Assembly (NCBI RefSeq): GCF_020005165.1
Contig: NZ_JAHCLT010000002.1
Span: 434,001 to 498,000, forward strand
DNA from: Kangiella taiwanensis
Lineage (GTDB): Bacteria > Pseudomonadota > Gammaproteobacteria > Enterobacterales > Kangiellaceae
Direction: 5' to 3'
DNA: 64,000 nt
Below are positions 54,243 to 63,578 of this stretch, one piece after another (the first letter of the stretch is position 1; every line of letters begins with the position of its first letter). The notes under the pieces are model-generated. The model did not search any database. It had not been told where the DNA came from and saw only the letters and a program-made list of their open reading frames with translations. Made by a program: the position numbers and the translations under genes.

Positions 54243-56537
54243 TTAAGCCGATAACTTCTGACGTGCCTCAACAGCAGCATCCACAAGATTTTTCAGAGCA
54301 GGACGCACTTGATCCCAGTTTCGTGTTTTTAGACCACAGTCGGGGTTGACCCACAACTGATCAACAGGGATATGTTTCGCCGCCTGCTCGATCAAATCAC
54401 TGACTTCTTCCTTAGTTGGAATTCGTGGCGAATGAATATCATAAACGCCAGGGCCAATTTCATTTGGATATTTGAAGTCATTAAAAGTTTGAAGCAGCTC
54501 CATATCCGAACGCGACGACTCAATCGTAATCACGTCAGCATCCAAGCGTGCGATTGAATCAATGATTTCGTTAAACTCGGAATAACACATGTGAGTATGG
54601 ATTTGCGTGGTATCAGCAACACCCGCTGCAGACAACCTAAAGGCATTTACTGACCACTCAAGATATTGTGGCTGTTCGCTTTTACGTAGAGGTAGCAATT
54701 CTCTGAAAGCGGGTTCATCGATCTGAATGACATCGATACCATTTTTTTCTAAGTCCAAGACCTCATCACGCAGCGCTAACGCAATCTGATCGGCGATTTG
54801 TGGTGCTGGTAAATCCTCGCGCTCAAACGACCAAGCTAGAATCGTGGTTGGCCCTGTTAACATGCCCTTTACCTTCTTCTCAGACAGCGACTGCGCATAT
54901 TTAGACCACTCAACGGTAATCGCTTGTTTACGCGATACATCACCGTAAATAATTGGCGGTTTCACACAGCGACTGCCGTAGCTTTGCACCCAGCCAAACT
55001 GTGTAAAAGCAAATCCGTTTAGCTGCTCACCAAAATACTCGACCATGTCGTTACGCTCAGCTTCTCCATGCACTAAGACATCTAAGCCGATAGCTTCTTG
55101 CTCGTGGATGGCTTGTTGAATTTCTTTCTGAATAGCTTGTGTGTACTGCTGTTCATCAATATCTTGCGCTTTAAAAGCACGACGAGCTTGTCGAATCGAA
55201 TCTGTTTGTGGGAACGAGCCAATGGTCGTCGTCGCGAGTGGCGGGAACTGGAAGTGTTCGCGCTGGGCTACTTTTCTCAGTGCAAACTCTGACTGACGCT
55301 GGCGCTGTGCATCGCTAATCGCTGAGACACATTCTTGGACATCTGAATTGTGGACACGCGACGATGCTTTTTTCGAAGCAACAGCCTCATCACTCACCTT
55401 TAGTGATTCCTTGATAGCTTCCTGTCCTTGCGTTAAGGCTTTACTCAGATCAGCAATTTCTTGCACTTTTTGCTCAGCAAATGCCAGCCAAGACTGTAAT
55501 TCATTATCGAGTTTTTGTTCACTATTTAGATCCACTGGGCTGTGTAGCAGTGAGCAACTGCTCGACACCCAAAGGTTGTCACCATAACGCTCTTTACTTT
55601 GTAGCAAAGTATTTACACTGCTTTTTAGATCATTGCGCCAAACATTGCGGCCATTGACGATGCCCACGGATAACACTTTCGACTTAGGCCAGTTATGTGC
55701 CACTTCGGCTAACTGCTCAACACCACCGCTCACTACGTCAAGATGTAAGCCGTCCAGTGGTAATTCAGCAATACGATCCAACTTATCCGTGACGTGCCCG
55801 AAGTAAGTTGTTAGTAACAGCTTGAGGCCAGCATCAGTGCCAAGTTCAGTGTAGGCTTGGGTTATCGCATTCAACCAAACATCATCTAAGTCTAAGGCTA
55901 AAATAGGCTCTTCAATTTGTACCCACTCGATGCCTTGTTGTTCCAAATTGTTCAACAGCTGTTGATAAGTTTTTACTAACTGTGGCAATAGACTTAACTT
56001 GTCAAAGTCAACTTGCTCACGTGACTTGCCTAACCACAAGTAAGTTACTGGGCCTATTAGCTGCACCTTAACCTTGCTAGACAACTCTTTAGCCTGCTCA
56101 ATCTGTGGTAGAAGGAGATCCAAGTTCAACGAGAACCGTTGGTCTTGGGTAAACTCAGGAACAATATAGTGATAGTTAGTGTTAAACCACTTGGTCATTT
56201 CGCTCGGCTGAACCTGAGAACCTTGCGGGGCTGAACCACGCGCAATGCGGAAGTAGTTATCTAAGAGATTATCCGCCTGCCCGTCTTCGAAGCGCTCAGG
56301 AGTGACACCCAGTAAAATAGAGGTATCCAAAACCTGATCATAGAATGAAAAGTCGCCTACCGTTAACCAATCAATACCTTTATCTAAAGCAGAAGACCAG
56401 TTTTGTTGACGAATAGAGCGAGCAACCTGTTGTAACTCTTCTTGCGAAATCTCGCCTCTCCAGTACTTTTCCAGTGCAAATTTCAGTTCGCGTTTTGCAC
56501 CAATACGCGGTAATCCTAATAAGTGTGACTGTGCCAT
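54243..56537 (-). CDS. metE: Cobalamin-independent methionine synthase MetE
   Basis: A 764-aa enzyme that transfers a methyl group from methyl-tetrahydropteroyl-polyglutamate to homocysteine. It has the two-barrel layout. The C-terminal zinc site is visible as His and Cys in HTHMCYSEF and Cys in WVNPDCGLKTR. It is E. coli-length (753). A MetJ operator overlaps its promoter, so it should be repressed when S-adenosylmethionine is high. A stable hairpin lies in its leader. Confidence 0.97.
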   Translation of the reverse strand: MAQSHLLGLPRIGAKRELKFALEKYWRGEISQEELQQVARSIRQQNWSSALDKGIDWLTVGDFSFYDQVLDTSILLGVTPERFEDGQADNLLDNYFRIARGSAPQGSQVQPSEMTKWFNTNYHYIVPEFTQDQRFSLNLDLLLPQIEQAKELSSKVKVQLIGPVTYLWLGKSREQVDFDKLSLLPQLVKTYQQLLNNLEQQGIEWVQIEEPILALDLDDVWLNAITQAYTELGTDAGLKLLLTTYFGHVTDKLDRIAELPLDGLHLDVVSGGVEQLAEVAHNWPKSKVLSVGIVNGRNVWRNDLKSSVNTLLQSKERYGDNLWVSSSCSLLHSPVDLNSEQKLDNELQSWLAFAEQKVQEIADLSKALTQGQEAIKESLKVSDEAVASKKASSRVHNSDVQECVSAISDAQRQRQSEFALRKVAQREHFQFPPLATTTIGSFPQTDSIRQARRAFKAQDIDEQQYTQAIQKEIQQAIHEQEAIGLDVLVHGEAERNDMVEYFGEQLNGFAFTQFGWVQSYGSRCVKPPIIYGDVSRKQAITVEWSKYAQSLSEKKVKGMLTGPTTILAWSFEREDLPAPQIADQIALALRDEVLDLEKNGIDVIQIDEPAFRELLPLRKSEQPQYLEWSVNAFRLSAAGVADTTQIHTHMCYSEFNEIIDSIARLDADVITIESSRSDMELLQTFNDFKYPNEIGPGVYDIHSPRIPTKEEVSDLIEQAAKHIPVDQLWVNPDCGLKTRNWDQVRPALKNLVDAAVEARQKLSA

Positions 56538-56566
56538 TTTTACATCCTCAGCTTAATTCTCAAAGA

Positions 56567-56588
56567 GAAAGAGCCCGTAGGCTCTTTC
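56567..56588 (-). promoter_or_regulatory. Hairpin in metE leader
   Basis: GAAAGAGCC and GGCTCTTTC pair with a 4-nt loop (TACG in RNA sense) 30 nt before the metE start. The U-tract after it is weak (TCTTT). It may be a leftover terminator of the upstream gene, an attenuator, or a stabilising element. Confidence 0.5.
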
Positions 56589-56615
56589 AAAATCCAATAC
56601 AACATCAAAAAAAAA

Positions 56616-56639
56616 AGATGTTTAGACGTCTAAATGGCT
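56616..56639 (-). promoter_or_regulatory. MetJ box array upstream of metE
   Basis: Three contiguous 8-mers: AGATGTTT, AGACGTCT (a perfect MetJ box) and AAATGGCT. MetJ binds tandem 8-bp met boxes with S-adenosylmethionine as corepressor. The array directly follows the -10 of the putative promoter. Confidence 0.85.
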
Positions 56640-56667
56640 ATTATCGTTATTTATCTTATAAAAGCAA
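56640..56667 (-). promoter_or_regulatory. Putative metE promoter
   Basis: On the minus strand TTGCTT (56667-56662) and GATAAT (56645-56640) have a 16-bp spacer. The MetJ boxes cover the expected start site. Confidence 0.5.
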
Positions 56668-56727
56668 CCTTATTTGTAAACTAATTTCCTTCACATTTAG
56701 TAAACAATAACAGTCTCACATTTATGC

Positions 56728-57801
56728 CTACTCTGCTGAGTAAGTCACTCTGTAGATCTTGCCAAAGCCGTCATCAGAAATTAGAACCGAACCGTCTGGC
56801 ATTTGGATAACATCATTGGGGCGACCTTTCACTTCACCGTCGATTAACCACCCCGTCACGAAATCACTTTGAGACTCAACCTTCTGCCCGTCCAGTGTCA
56901 AATGCACCACCTTATAGCCGACCTTAGTGCTGCGGTTCCAAGAACCGTGTTGCGTAACCAACATGGTATTTTTGTACGCTTCAGGGAACATATCACCGGT
57001 GTAATAAAGCATACCAAGCGGCGCAACGTGCGCCTGAAACTCCCAAGCTGGTTTGGTAAATTCGTGGTCACCTAATTTGTCGCCAAAAGCAGGATCCATA
57101 AAGTCGTCGCCATGCACATACGGGAAGCCAAAGAACTCACCTAACTCCGTCACTCGGTTTAATTCGCAAGCTGGTTCGTCGTCTCCTAGCCAATCACGAC
57201 CATTGTCCGTAAACCACAACTCTTTCGTTTCAGGGTGCCAATCAAAACCAACGCTATTACGAACACCTGTCGCCACGACTTCTCTTTCGATCTCTTCAGC
57301 ATCCACATCAATGCGAATAATTAAGCCATAGCCTTCATCATCACAAACGTTGCAGGGTACACCGATTGGAATGTACAGCTTGCCATCAGGGCCAAACTTA
57401 ATGTATTTCCAGCCGTGATGACTGTCGTCCGGCAAGTCGTCGTACACCACTTCTGGTTCCTTAGGATCCTTGTAGTGCTTGTCGATATCCTTAAATCTCA
57501 AAATTTTATCGACTTCTGCCACGTACAAATCACCATCTTTATACGCAATACCACTCGGCATGTATAAATCTTCGATGATGGTGTAAACCTTGTCAGCTTT
57601 AAAATCGCCATCAGTGTCTTCTACTGCGTATACTTTACCCGCTTTACGCGTGCCGACGTAGAGCACACCAGAGTCTGACAGTGCCATCTGACGAGCTCCT
57701 TCCACTTCAGGAGCGTAAAGGTCGATAGTAAACTTCTCTGGAACTTCAGCCGCTTGTAATGTGCTGGCTATCATTAAACTTAGTGCCGCTACAAATTTCA
57801 T
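56728..57801 (-). CDS. Secreted PQQ-type sorbosone-dehydrogenase-like beta-propeller
   Basis: A 357-aa protein with a signal peptide (ends near LQAA) and a six-bladed propeller of the soluble aldose/sorbosone dehydrogenase family. Typical segments are MPSGIAYKDGDLYVAE, HHGWKYIKFGPDGKLYIPIG and NSVGFDWHPETKELWFTDNGRD. A CNVC pair in PIGVPCNVCDDEGYG probably forms a vicinal disulfide. PQQ dependence is inferred from the family. The frame opens at 57849, but the ATG at 57801 has Shine-Dalgarno GGAG and starts the signal peptide. Confidence 0.85.
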   Translation of the reverse strand: MKFVAALSLMIASTLQAAEVPEKFTIDLYAPEVEGARQMALSDSGVLYVGTRKAGKVYAVEDTDGDFKADKVYTIIEDLYMPSGIAYKDGDLYVAEVDKILRFKDIDKHYKDPKEPEVVYDDLPDDSHHGWKYIKFGPDGKLYIPIGVPCNVCDDEGYGLIIRIDVDAEEIEREVVATGVRNSVGFDWHPETKELWFTDNGRDWLGDDEPACELNRVTELGEFFGFPYVHGDDFMDPAFGDKLGDHEFTKPAWEFQAHVAPLGMLYYTGDMFPEAYKNTMLVTQHGSWNRSTKVGYKVVHLTLDGQKVESQSDFVTGWLIDGEVKGRPNDVIQMPDGSVLISDDGFGKIYRVTYSAE

Positions 57802-57893
57802 GATTAACTCCGTAAACTTTGCTTCCACACAGAATAAAACGTGTGACATACAAATAGCAAATCTTGCGTCTTTAGCCTGAGTAGTGATTCGGC

Positions 57894-57921
57894 AAAAAAA
57901 AAGCGACCCGGAGGTCGCTTT
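57894..57921 (-). terminator. Terminator after dipeptidyl peptidase gene
   Basis: AAAGCGACC and GGTCGCTTT pair around CGGA, followed on the minus strand by T-rich sequence. Confidence 0.85.
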
Positions 57922-57935
57922 AAATGATGACTTGT

Positions 57936-60206
57936 TTACTTCAAGTACTTCTCGAAATAGTCGGTAATCGTATTAAACACATGGGTCCTTGTTTTTTGTC
58001 CCCAAATGGAGTGCTTACTGCCCGGATAATTCATCATATCAAAGGGCTTATTAGCATCCTGCAGGGCTTTGAACAGCTTAGTGCTATTGGTAAATAACAC
58101 ATTGTCATCAGCCATGCCGTGGATAATCATCAATTCTCCCTTTAATCCATCAAGATACGGGAAGACATTACTCTGCTCATAACCTTCTTTATTATTCTCA
58201 GGGTGATCTAAATAACGCTCTGTGTAATGAGTGTCATATAAGTACCAGTCCGTCACGGGCGCTACTGACACGCCGACTTTAAACACATCAGGCTCTTTAA
58301 ACATGCTCATGATGGTCATGTAACCACCATAAGACCAACCAAACATGCCGATGCGCTCTGGGTCAACGAAGTCTAATGTTTTCAGGAAATCCACGCCTTT
58401 GACCTGGTCCACAACTTCGACATCACCCAATTTACGATAAATCGGATCTTCAAACTTCTTACCACGATTCCATGAGCCACGATTATCCAATGAGAAAATC
58501 ACAAACCCGCGGTCAGCCATCATATGGTGCCAATAGGTATTGCGAGCGCCCCAAGTGTTGGTCACACGTTGTGCATGCGGCCCTCCATAAACATCTACTA
58601 CTACTGGATACTTCTTGCCTTTGACCATATTAGTCGGCTTGTACAGGCGGTAGTGCATAACCTGGCCATCTTCAGCTTCAATCGTGCCGAACTCAGGCTT
58701 AGCCGCTTGCTGGTAATACTTGAAGTAAGGATGATCGCCGTCCAGTTTATTCTGCTCAAGCCAAGTGACTAACTCACCATCAGCTTTTCTCAAACTGACC
58801 TGAGGTGGTTGTTCAACTGAGGAAAAGTAATCAACGAATAGCGACATGTTCTTTGAGAAACTAACGTTATGTACACCTGCTTTATCTGTAATTTTCTTGA
58901 TTCCACCTTCGCCATTCATCGGCACTGAATACAAATGTTGTTCCAGAGGCGTTTCTTTGTTGGCATCAAAGTAAACTAACCCTTTATCTTCATCGACGCC
59001 ATACAAGCTATCGACGACCCACTCACCATCTGTAAGCTGGTTAATTAGGTTACCCTTCAAGTCATAAAGATACAGGTGACGATAACCGCTTCGCTCAGAA
59101 CTCCATACAAACGCATTGTGACGCTTTAAGAAATACAGATCTTTGGTGAGGTTAATCCAGGTATCCGATGTTTCCGTTAAAACTTCATGCGACTTACCAG
59201 TTTCGGCGTCAGCGAACATCAATTTTAACGTCTGCTGATCACGGCTTTGCCATTGGAATGAAACACGTTTTGAATCGCGTAACCATTTAACTCGTGGGAT
59301 ATAAATATCGGTTTCTTCACCAATCTCTTGTGGAGAAGTATCTACCCAAGTTGTTTCGCCAGACTCTAAGTCCAGTACACCGAGCTTGATCAATACATTG
59401 TCAGTACCGGTGCTTGGATAACGTTGCTCAAAGACTTCAAAGTCTTCAGCATTTATTTCATAACGCTTTTCAATGTTGACCGGTGACTCGTCGACCTTTA
59501 AGTAGGCAATTTTTTTGCTGTTAGGTGACCACCAGTAACCCGTCAGACGGCCCATTTCTTCCTGCGCCACGAACTCAGCCATACCGTTTTTGATAGGACC
59601 TTCGCCATCCATCGTTAGCTGACGTTCTTTACCTGTTTCGATATCGACTGTAAAGATATCTTGATCGCGAATAAAGGACACGCTTTTACCATCTGGAGAG
59701 AGCTTGACATCGGTTTCATAAGCATCAGTTTTTGTCAGCTGCTTAGTAGCATCACTGCCGGACTTACTTAAATCGTAAACAAAGATATCACCACCCAGAG
59801 GGAATAATAACGTCTCGCCATCGTCGCCCCAGTAATAGCTAATAATACCTTTTGCAAACAAACGCATGCGCTCGCGACGCGCCTTCTCCTCGGCTGATAA
59901 GTTTTCTTCACCCGGCATTAAGTCAGCCGAATCGACCAGCATGCGAGACTGTTTATCCGCTAAGTTATATTCCCACAAGTCTAAGCGCTCTTGCTCGTCT
60001 TCCTTGCCCTTTAAGAAAGTGACACGCTTACCATCCGGCGATAACTTTACTGAGCGTGGCGCTGGCCCAGTTAACGATGGATCCGCATAAATACGCTCTA
60101 CGGTTAGTTTGGTTGCGGATTGTTCATCTGCTTTTGCACTACTCATCACACCTGCTCCAGCCAAACCCACGGCAGCACATGCCAGTAAGGACTTAACATA
60201 ACTCAT
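57936..60206 (-). CDS. Dipeptidyl peptidase IV (S9B)
   Basis: A 756-aa secreted prolyl dipeptidyl peptidase. A signal peptide (ends near SAKA) is followed by the eight-bladed beta-propeller and an alpha/beta hydrolase domain. The catalytic set is Ser625 (GWSYGGYM), Asp700 (GMADDNV) and His732 (GSKHSIW). The Glu-rich FVAQEEMGRLTGYWWSPN holds the family's double-Glu site for the substrate N-terminus. It removes X-Pro dipeptides from peptides, matching the peptide-feeding theme. It is followed by its own terminator. Confidence 0.94.
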   Translation of the reverse strand: MSYVKSLLACAAVGLAGAGVMSSAKADEQSATKLTVERIYADPSLTGPAPRSVKLSPDGKRVTFLKGKEDEQERLDLWEYNLADKQSRMLVDSADLMPGEENLSAEEKARRERMRLFAKGIISYYWGDDGETLLFPLGGDIFVYDLSKSGSDATKQLTKTDAYETDVKLSPDGKSVSFIRDQDIFTVDIETGKERQLTMDGEGPIKNGMAEFVAQEEMGRLTGYWWSPNSKKIAYLKVDESPVNIEKRYEINAEDFEVFEQRYPSTGTDNVLIKLGVLDLESGETTWVDTSPQEIGEETDIYIPRVKWLRDSKRVSFQWQSRDQQTLKLMFADAETGKSHEVLTETSDTWINLTKDLYFLKRHNAFVWSSERSGYRHLYLYDLKGNLINQLTDGEWVVDSLYGVDEDKGLVYFDANKETPLEQHLYSVPMNGEGGIKKITDKAGVHNVSFSKNMSLFVDYFSSVEQPPQVSLRKADGELVTWLEQNKLDGDHPYFKYYQQAAKPEFGTIEAEDGQVMHYRLYKPTNMVKGKKYPVVVDVYGGPHAQRVTNTWGARNTYWHHMMADRGFVIFSLDNRGSWNRGKKFEDPIYRKLGDVEVVDQVKGVDFLKTLDFVDPERIGMFGWSYGGYMTIMSMFKEPDVFKVGVSVAPVTDWYLYDTHYTERYLDHPENNKEGYEQSNVFPYLDGLKGELMIIHGMADDNVLFTNSTKLFKALQDANKPFDMMNYPGSKHSIWGQKTRTHVFNTITDYFEKYLK

Positions 60207-60369
60207 AACCTTATATTCCCCATATTTTCTCGATAACGCATCATAGAATTTACCGTCCTAACAATCAACGTAGCGCCACACCCTTTTTTCGACTTGAGTA
60301 CCAATAATGGCTAGTTTCAGTGAGCTATTTATTACATAATGCGGACTTTATGTCAGTTCGAGAGTCACT

Positions 60370-61323
60370 ATGCATACTGTATCCGGTCGCTGGCAATTGG
60401 GCCTTACTTTATCGCTCACCACAGTCTTCTTGTGGGGATTACTTCCTATCGCCTTAAAAGGTGTGTTGTTACAAATGGATGCTGTAACGGTAACCTGGTA
60501 CCGCTTCGCAGTCGCCGCCATTTTTGTCTTCGTGTATATGGCTGTGCGTAAACGCATTCCAAATTTTAGAGAACTTAAAGGACTGATCGGCATTCTGATG
60601 CTCATCGCCATATTTGGTTTATGTGCGAACTATGTGTTCTATTTGTTCGGCGTAGAGAAAATCACGCCTAGCAGTGCGCAAGTGATGATTCAGACTGCCC
60701 CCATGTTTATGCTTCTGGGAGGTCTGATTGTTTTCAAAGAAAGCTTTAATAAGTGGCAGTGGCTTGGATTTAGTTCGTTTGTGGTAGGTCTGATACTGTT
60801 TTTCAACATGCGCTTCACTGAGATCATAAGCAATTTAGACGGCGCTTATACAGTTGGTTTGTTTTGGATGCTGTTGGCTGCTGTAACTTGGGCTGCCTAT
60901 GCACTCGCTCAAAAACAACTGCTAAACACATTCACATCAAACCAAATCATGTTTATTATTTACATCACCAGCACCCTTATGCTGGTGCCATGGAGTACCC
61001 CCAGTCAGGTCATATCGCTCGATACATTAGGTTGGGTGTTATTAATATTCTGCTGCTTAAACACTATCGTCGCCTATGGCGCTTTTGCTGAGGCACTGGC
61101 CCACTGGGAAGCAACTCGAGTTAGTGCGATATTAGCGCTAACACCATTAGTCACGATTATGTCGATGAAAGTGGTCGCTTACTTCTTTCCTGATTACTTA
61201 CCAGACGAGCCGATGAACGCACTGAGCATTGTAGGCTCTATTATGGTCGTTTTAGGCTCAGCAACAACGGCTGTAGCGGGCAAGAAGAAGTCTAAAATCA
61301 TCAAAAAATCACCATCACCGTAA
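60370..61323 (+). CDS. EamA/DMT family transporter
   Basis: A 317-aa inner-membrane protein with about ten helices forming two EamA repeats (roughly residues 10-140 and 155-300). The first repeat starts LTTVFLWGLLPIALKGVL, and the second has WMLLAAVTWAAYALAQKQL. The family exports or imports small metabolites; the substrate cannot be inferred. It is divergent from the dipeptidyl peptidase gene, with its own terminator. Confidence 0.9.
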   Translation: MHTVSGRWQLGLTLSLTTVFLWGLLPIALKGVLLQMDAVTVTWYRFAVAAIFVFVYMAVRKRIPNFRELKGLIGILMLIAIFGLCANYVFYLFGVEKITPSSAQVMIQTAPMFMLLGGLIVFKESFNKWQWLGFSSFVVGLILFFNMRFTEIISNLDGAYTVGLFWMLLAAVTWAAYALAQKQLLNTFTSNQIMFIIYITSTLMLVPWSTPSQVISLDTLGWVLLIFCCLNTIVAYGAFAEALAHWEATRVSAILALTPLVTIMSMKVVAYFFPDYLPDEPMNALSIVGSIMVVLGSATTAVAGKKKSKIIKKSPSP

Positions 61324-61339
61324 ATTCTATTTTAGACAC

Positions 61340-61366
61340 AAAAAAGGCTCCCCTAAAGAGCCTTTC
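61340..61366. terminator. Bidirectional terminator, EamA / small lipoprotein
   Basis: AAAGGCTC and GAGCCTTT pair, with A-rich and T-rich flanks, between convergent genes. Confidence 0.8.
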
Positions 61367-61383
61367 TTACAAGGTTATATTTT

Positions 61384-61770
61384 TTATCGACTAGCGATAA
61401 AGTCATCAATTTTGACTTTCAGATTATTCACCCAACGTGGGTAGCTTCGATGAATATTTTTTCCATCATAATCCAAGTTAACGCTATCAACATAAATGAT
61501 ACTGTAACTCTGCATGCTATACGGAATTTTCACTACAGCTGTATGAGCACGCAAATTAAGTTTGCCTCGAATCAAGCCGGGTTTGAGTGGAGTCATCTCC
61601 CAACCCAGAGACTGACCAGCTCGTAGAATGCTCAACTTAACATCTTCTAGGGTCTCACCATTATCAACTAAATACTCAATATTGTGATCGTTGAGGTTGG
61701 TTAATGGACGGCTGGTATTACAAGCGCTTAAAAAGATCGCCAACAAAATGGATAGAACTATAATTCTCAT
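61384..61770 (-). CDS. Small lipoprotein of unknown function
   Basis: A 128-aa lipoprotein with lipobox LSAC (Cys17). The mature part is one small alpha/beta domain. LSILRAGQSLGWEMTPLKPGLIRGKL is followed by a basic-aromatic run (SYSIIYVDSVNLDYDGKNIHRSY). This looks like a conserved family of gammaproteobacterial lipoproteins, but I cannot name it. Asn at +2 gives no inner-membrane retention signal, so an outer-membrane location is likely. It is monocistronic. Confidence 0.65.
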   Translation of the reverse strand: MRIIVLSILLAIFLSACNTSRPLTNLNDHNIEYLVDNGETLEDVKLSILRAGQSLGWEMTPLKPGLIRGKLNLRAHTAVVKIPYSMQSYSIIYVDSVNLDYDGKNIHRSYPRWVNNLKVKIDDFIASR

Positions 61771-61807
61771 CGTATTTTCCCTTTATCATTTATTATTACC
61801 GGTACAC

Positions 61808-61830
61808 AAAAGCCTCCAAAAGGAGGCTTT
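61808..61830 (-). terminator. Terminator downstream of lpdA
   Basis: AAAGCCTCC and GGAGGCTTT pair around AAAA. It is 210 nt past the lpdA stop; the interval holds a long imperfect palindrome. Confidence 0.7.
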
Positions 61831-61916
61831 AAAAGTTTAGTTTGATTGTATTTGAACCAAACTAGAAATTAAGATTTTGGCTTTCTTTATACACGATAAA
61901 CCTAAAAACCTAATCT

Positions 61917-62036
61917 GTAAGCTTAGATTTTTTCGTAGTAGCTAGGCGTTGGCGCGCGGAAATGCGGAGTTTATATCAAATACATGAGCACTTGAGCACG
62001 CCAATAACAACGCTAATGCGAAAAAAGATTTGCTTC
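61917..62036. repeat. Possible diverged palindromic repeat after lpdA
   Basis: Arms AAGCTTAGATTTTTTCG and CGAAAAAAGATTTGCTT pair imperfectly, with inner arms TAGC-GGCG and CGCC-GCTA. The centre has GGAGTTTAT followed by ATGAG, resembling the GGAG/TGACT core of copies A and B. It sits directly after a stop codon, as copy A does after prfB. Confidence 0.4.
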
Positions 62037-62037
62037 T

Positions 62038-63456
62038 TTATTTCTTTTTGCGCTGAGGAGGAAGGTCAGTACAAACACCTTCATAAACCTCTGCCGCAAA
62101 GCTCACTGACTCAGAAAGCGTTGGGTGCGCATGAATGGTTAAGCCGATGTCTTCAGCATCACAGCCCATTTCAATCGCCAAACCAACTTCTGCAATCAAC
62201 TCACCAGCGTTAACACCGACGATTGCACCACCGATTACGCGGTTGTTTTTCTTATCAAACAACAACTTAGTGAAGCCTTCTTTACGGTCAACGCCAATCG
62301 CACGACCTGATGCAGCCCATGGGAATTTACCCACGCCGTAATCAACGCCTTGCTCTTTGGCTTCTTTTTCAGTCAAGCCAACCCATGCGACTTCTGGATC
62401 AGTGTAAGCAACTGAAGGAATCGTTAGTGGATCGAAATAATGCTTCTTACCAGCAATCACTTCTGCTGCTACGTGCGACTCAGCTGTTGCTTTGTGCGCT
62501 AGCATAGGTTGTCCAACAATATCACCGATCGCATAGATGTGCGGTACATTGGTACGCATCTGCTTATCAGTGTTGATGAAACCACGCTCTGTCACTTCAA
62601 CGCCTGCTTTATCAGCATCAATTAAGTCACCGTTAGGGCGGCGACCCACTGCCGACAAAATCATGTCGAATTTTTGTGGCTTTTCTGGAGCGTTTTTACC
62701 TTCAAAAGTCACGTACAAGCCATCTTTCTTAGCGTCAACTTTAGTCACGCTTGTTTCCATCAAGATGTTTTCGTACTTACCTTTGACATACTTCTCAAGT
62801 ACTTTCACCACGTCTTTATCAGCCGCAGGAATCATCTGATCAGCCATCTCAACCACAGTAATCTTAGCACCTAGTGCACGATAGACTGTCGCCATTTCAA
62901 GACCAATAATACCACCACCGATAACCAACATGTGCTTAGGAACTTCACGTAGTTCTAAAGCACCGGTCGAATCTACGATACGGTCGTCTTCAGGCAAGAA
63001 TGGCAAATCAACTACACGCGAACCTGCTGCGATGATAGCGTTATCAAAGGTGACTTTTTGCTTTTTACCATCATGCTCAACTTCAATCTCGTTAGCACCA
63101 GTAAACTTACCGTAACCTTGGACCGTTTTAACTTTACGGCCTTTCGCCATACCAGCCAAACCGCCAGTCAATTGCTTAATTACGCCATCTTTGTAATCGC
63201 GAATTTTATCGATGTCGAACTTTGGCTTACCAAAGCTAACACCGTGAGCAGACATTTCTTCCGCTTCATCAATCACTTTTGCAGTGTGTAACAAAGCTTT
63301 TGAAGGGATACAGCCTACGTTTAAGCAAACACCACCAAGCGTGTCATACTTTTCAATCAAGATAACATCCATACCTAAGTCAGCGGCACGGAAAGCTGCG
63401 TTGTAGCCGCCTGGGCCACTACCTAAAACTACGACTTGAGCGTGTAAATTACTCAT
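62038..63456 (-). CDS. lpdA: Dihydrolipoyl dehydrogenase
   Basis: The E3 subunit of pyruvate and 2-oxoglutarate dehydrogenase complexes, 472 aa (E. coli 474). The FAD motif is VVLGSGPGGYNAA, the redox disulfide C44-C49 is in GGVCLNVGCIPS, the NAD motif is VIGGGIIGLEMA, and the catalytic His is in HAHPTLSES. It follows aceF by about 120 bp on the same strand, the usual aceE-aceF-lpdA order. Confidence 0.97.
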   Translation of the reverse strand: MSNLHAQVVVLGSGPGGYNAAFRAADLGMDVILIEKYDTLGGVCLNVGCIPSKALLHTAKVIDEAEEMSAHGVSFGKPKFDIDKIRDYKDGVIKQLTGGLAGMAKGRKVKTVQGYGKFTGANEIEVEHDGKKQKVTFDNAIIAAGSRVVDLPFLPEDDRIVDSTGALELREVPKHMLVIGGGIIGLEMATVYRALGAKITVVEMADQMIPAADKDVVKVLEKYVKGKYENILMETSVTKVDAKKDGLYVTFEGKNAPEKPQKFDMILSAVGRRPNGDLIDADKAGVEVTERGFINTDKQMRTNVPHIYAIGDIVGQPMLAHKATAESHVAAEVIAGKKHYFDPLTIPSVAYTDPEVAWVGLTEKEAKEQGVDYGVGKFPWAASGRAIGVDRKEGFTKLLFDKKNNRVIGGAIVGVNAGELIAEVGLAIEMGCDAEDIGLTIHAHPTLSESVSFAAEVYEGVCTDLPPQRKKK

Positions 63457-63578
63457 GAGTTCCTCTTTTCTATCTGAATTTAGAGTATCAACTCTTAAAT
63501 CTTAAGCGCTTATTTTGCGCGTATTTTACCTAATTTGGCCGAAAAATCATCAAACAATTCAATATAACACCGAGCGCG

